Assembly: GCF_016808095.1 (NCBI RefSeq)
Contig: NC_068976.1
Span: forward strand, 12,991,001-13,055,000
Reading direction: 5' to 3'
Source: Vigna angularis
Lineage: Eukaryota; Streptophyta; Magnoliopsida; Fabales; Fabaceae
Length of the DNA stretch: 64,000 nt
The position numbers were made by a program, and so were the translations under genes. Below, in pieces: positions 62,082-64,000 of the stretch; the first letter of the stretch is position 1, and every line of letters starts with the position of its first letter. The notes beneath the pieces are model-generated. The model worked only from the letters and a program-made list of their open reading frames with translations, searched no databases and was not told the origin of the DNA.

Positions 62082-63689
62082 ATGTCTACCTATTCTGGTT
62101 ATGTGAATAGTGCTTATTCTATGAGTGCCTCTAATTATGATTCTCCTTCTGCATGGTACTCTGATTGTAATTCTGCTGAATTCTATGATGAGAATTATAT
62201 GGCTCATCCTCAATTTCCTGAGAGCGCTCCTCGTGAGCCAGTTCCACCTACAAAGGATGATATTCATTGCGTTCTAAGCACTGGACTGATATATTTGCTC
62301 CCTAAGTTTCATGGTTTTGCAGGAGAATGCCCACATAGACATTTGGAGGAGTTCCACATCATGTGCTCTTCAATGAAGCCTCCACATGTCCCTCTTGATC
62401 ACATTTTCTTGGGGGCATTTTCGCATTCATTACAAGGAGCAGCTAAGGATTGGAAAGACTCTCTTCCTCTAGGATCCGTTACCGATTGGGGATATCTTGA
62501 GCATCAGTTTCTGAGCAAATTCTCCCCTGTGCAGTATGGTTACAGCAACAATCCTGGATGGAATGACTCTAGCTTGGGATGGTATAATGCGCCACAACAA
62601 CATCATTATCCAGAACCACCATTCCAGAGTACTTTTATGTCTCCACCAGTCCAACAATACGAGAGTCAGCAGTATGATGCTCTTGCCCAAATAACTCCTC
62701 CGCCTTCTACTTCTGAGCCTACATTGCAGGAGTTGTTGGAGCAGATGACCATGCAGAACCTTCAGTTTCAGCAAGAGAACATGCAATTTCAATAGGAAAT
62801 AGGAGCTGCCATTCAGAGTATGACTGATCAGATAGGGCAGATGGCCACTCAACTCACTGAGGAACAGTCTCAAGATTCAGAGTTACCATTTCAGACTGTT
62901 CAGATTCCAGATGATGTTAGTGTCATCCACATAGGAGATGGGGAGCAGAGTCATGAGCTTACTACTGTGCCACCTACTCTCCCACCTTCAGATGTCCCTA
63001 CTCTTGCGATTGAGGAGATAGATCCTGATGATGATTTGGAGGACCAGGCAAGTATAAGCAGAAATTGTGAGCCAGGTAGACCACTTTCATATTCCACCAC
63101 TTTACCAATCTTCAGGGAAGTGGAGGTAAACATACCTCAATTTGATTATGTTGATGATTATGTTGTTGAGGGGTATGTTCATGATTATATTGTTGATGAA
63201 AATGATTTTCATTTCCACTCTTTGCATGATGAGAAACAACTTTTGCCATCATATCTGAATACTTCTTATCCATGCATTGAACATGAATCTGAGTCTGTGG
63301 TTGATATTGTTTCTGAAATTGAAAGTGATCCATGTTCTGAGAGTATATCTGAGGTTCAGCCTGTTACGCTGGGATTGGGTGTTATACCCCTGCATGTAAT
63401 TTCTGTAGAGCCACATTGTACTAACCATGTTGTAGGAGGTACACATGAATTTGACCAACATGCACCCACAGTGGAAGAAAAAGGTGCTTACATACACAAT
63501 AGTTTCAACATCAATAGGCACCAGTTGAACCCGCTCATCAACAATCACTTCTTAGATCCAGCTGTGGAAGACATTTCCCTGCTCGATCAAATTTGGAGGA
63601 TGAAGCAGTTCTTCCTCAAAACTTCCTTGTTGGATCCTGTGGTGGACGACATCTCCCTGATAGTCCAAAATTGGCAACTGCCACCATGA
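62082..63689 (+). pseudogene. Gag-derived ORF of a non-autonomous Athila-like element, one in-frame TAG
   Basis: A single frame of 535 sense/stop codons from MSTYSGYVNSAYSMSASNYD, interrupted only by TAG at 62793-62795. Residues about 80-150 (FHGFAGECPHRHLEEFHIMC, FSHSLQGAAKDWKDSLPLGS) are the Athila gag core. The middle of gag is missing, so the core runs straight into the Gln/Pro-rich zone. After the stop, SMTDQIGQMATQL matches the conserved end of Athila gag. The following roughly 260 codons are acidic (IPQFDYVDDYVVEGYVHDYI, SEIESDPCSESISEV) and contain no zinc knuckle, protease, reverse transcriptase or integrase. Downstream, GAGGACACTGTGTAGTTTAAG (63794) resembles the sequence that normally follows Athila pol. 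The polymerase has therefore been lost, and the element must rely on enzymes of relatives. Confidence 0.7.
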
Positions 63690-64000
63690 CCAGGGGAGTT
63701 TTCTTGCTCTCTTCTCCCCCTTTTCCTACTTTTATTGCACTTGTCCATGATCTGTTCACTGTTTTGATTTCTAATCTTATGCTTATGACACATTGAGGAC
63801 ACTGTGTAGTTTAAGTGTGGTCTATTGGGGGAGATTTTTATTTTTCTTTGTTAGTTTTTGTTTTCTTGGTTAAATTTTTTCTTTTCTAGGTTGTTTATGT
63901 TGTGTCTTGTGTACAGTTTTGCATGTTTCTCATAATTTTTGGATTTTGTTTAAGTTGTAGACTTGTCTTTCACTTCATTGATACTCTGATTTGTTGGATT
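63690..64000 (+). mobile_element. Post-ORF untranslated interior of the Athila-like element
   Basis: Non-coding T-rich sequence with a TTGGGGGAGA purine run at 63826-63835 that resembles, but is probably not, the final polypurine tract, since no TGATAACTC LTR start follows before the window ends. Confidence 0.5.

Noticed and set aside
62469..62873. 134-aa minus-strand frame in the gag-derived region
   Set aside because: It is antisense to the gag frame, whose codon pattern and Athila motifs identify the real strand.
63826..63835. Polypurine tract of the Athila-like element
   Set aside because: A G-rich purine run is present, but no TGATAACTC LTR start follows it within the window, so it cannot be called the 3' polypurine tract.

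Overview
The window is plant nuclear DNA: AT-rich, intron-containing genes with GT/AG splice sites, long (AT)n tracts, and mostly transposon-derived spacer. The class II small heat-shock proteins, the legume-type repeats and the LTR families point to a legume, probably a Phaseoleae bean such as Vigna or Phaseolus; this is inference. There are six apparently intact protein genes.

Layout. 1-2.1 kb: spacer with a 119-bp solo short LTR. 2.2-5.5 kb (+): a PLASTID MOVEMENT IMPAIRED1-related C2 protein (1081 aa, two coding exons). 8.5-9.6 kb (-): a three-exon group IIc WRKY factor with the variant WRKYGKK core. 9.6-33 kb: no intact gene, but a non-autonomous hAT element (perfect 8-bp target duplication), a 2.85-kb solo LTR carrying a 5S rRNA-like segment, a CACTA-type terminus beside exon-like fragments, an inverted-repeat element, LTR relics and a second solo LTR of the same family. 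33.2-47.4 kb: four minus-strand class II HSP20 genes with TATA boxes and heat-shock elements. Two of them lie in a segmental duplication, one copy of which was split by a third solo LTR, so the other copy preserves the empty site. A fragment resembling the C-terminus of MED33/REF4 lies between HSP20 copies three and four. 48.9-50.1 kb: a complete non-autonomous CACTA element with 3-bp target duplication. 50.2-55.2 kb: another CACTA terminus, then broken fragments of a CDPK-related kinase, a Ty1/copia polymerase and a PPR protein. 58.5-64 kb: a broken Tat/Ogre-type gag region interrupted by a younger Athila-like element whose LTR, mutated Asp-tRNA primer site and unusual gag-derived ORF reach the window end.

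Working together: the HSP20 genes form a heat-inducible cytosolic chaperone cluster. PMI1-related and WRKY50/51-like are unrelated neighbours (organelle movement; salicylate/jasmonate defence crosstalk). The rest of the window records nested transposition, LTR-LTR recombination and gene-fragment capture. No bacterial-type system, CRISPR array or operon is present. All identifications come from reading the sequence and recalled family features; no database search was run.
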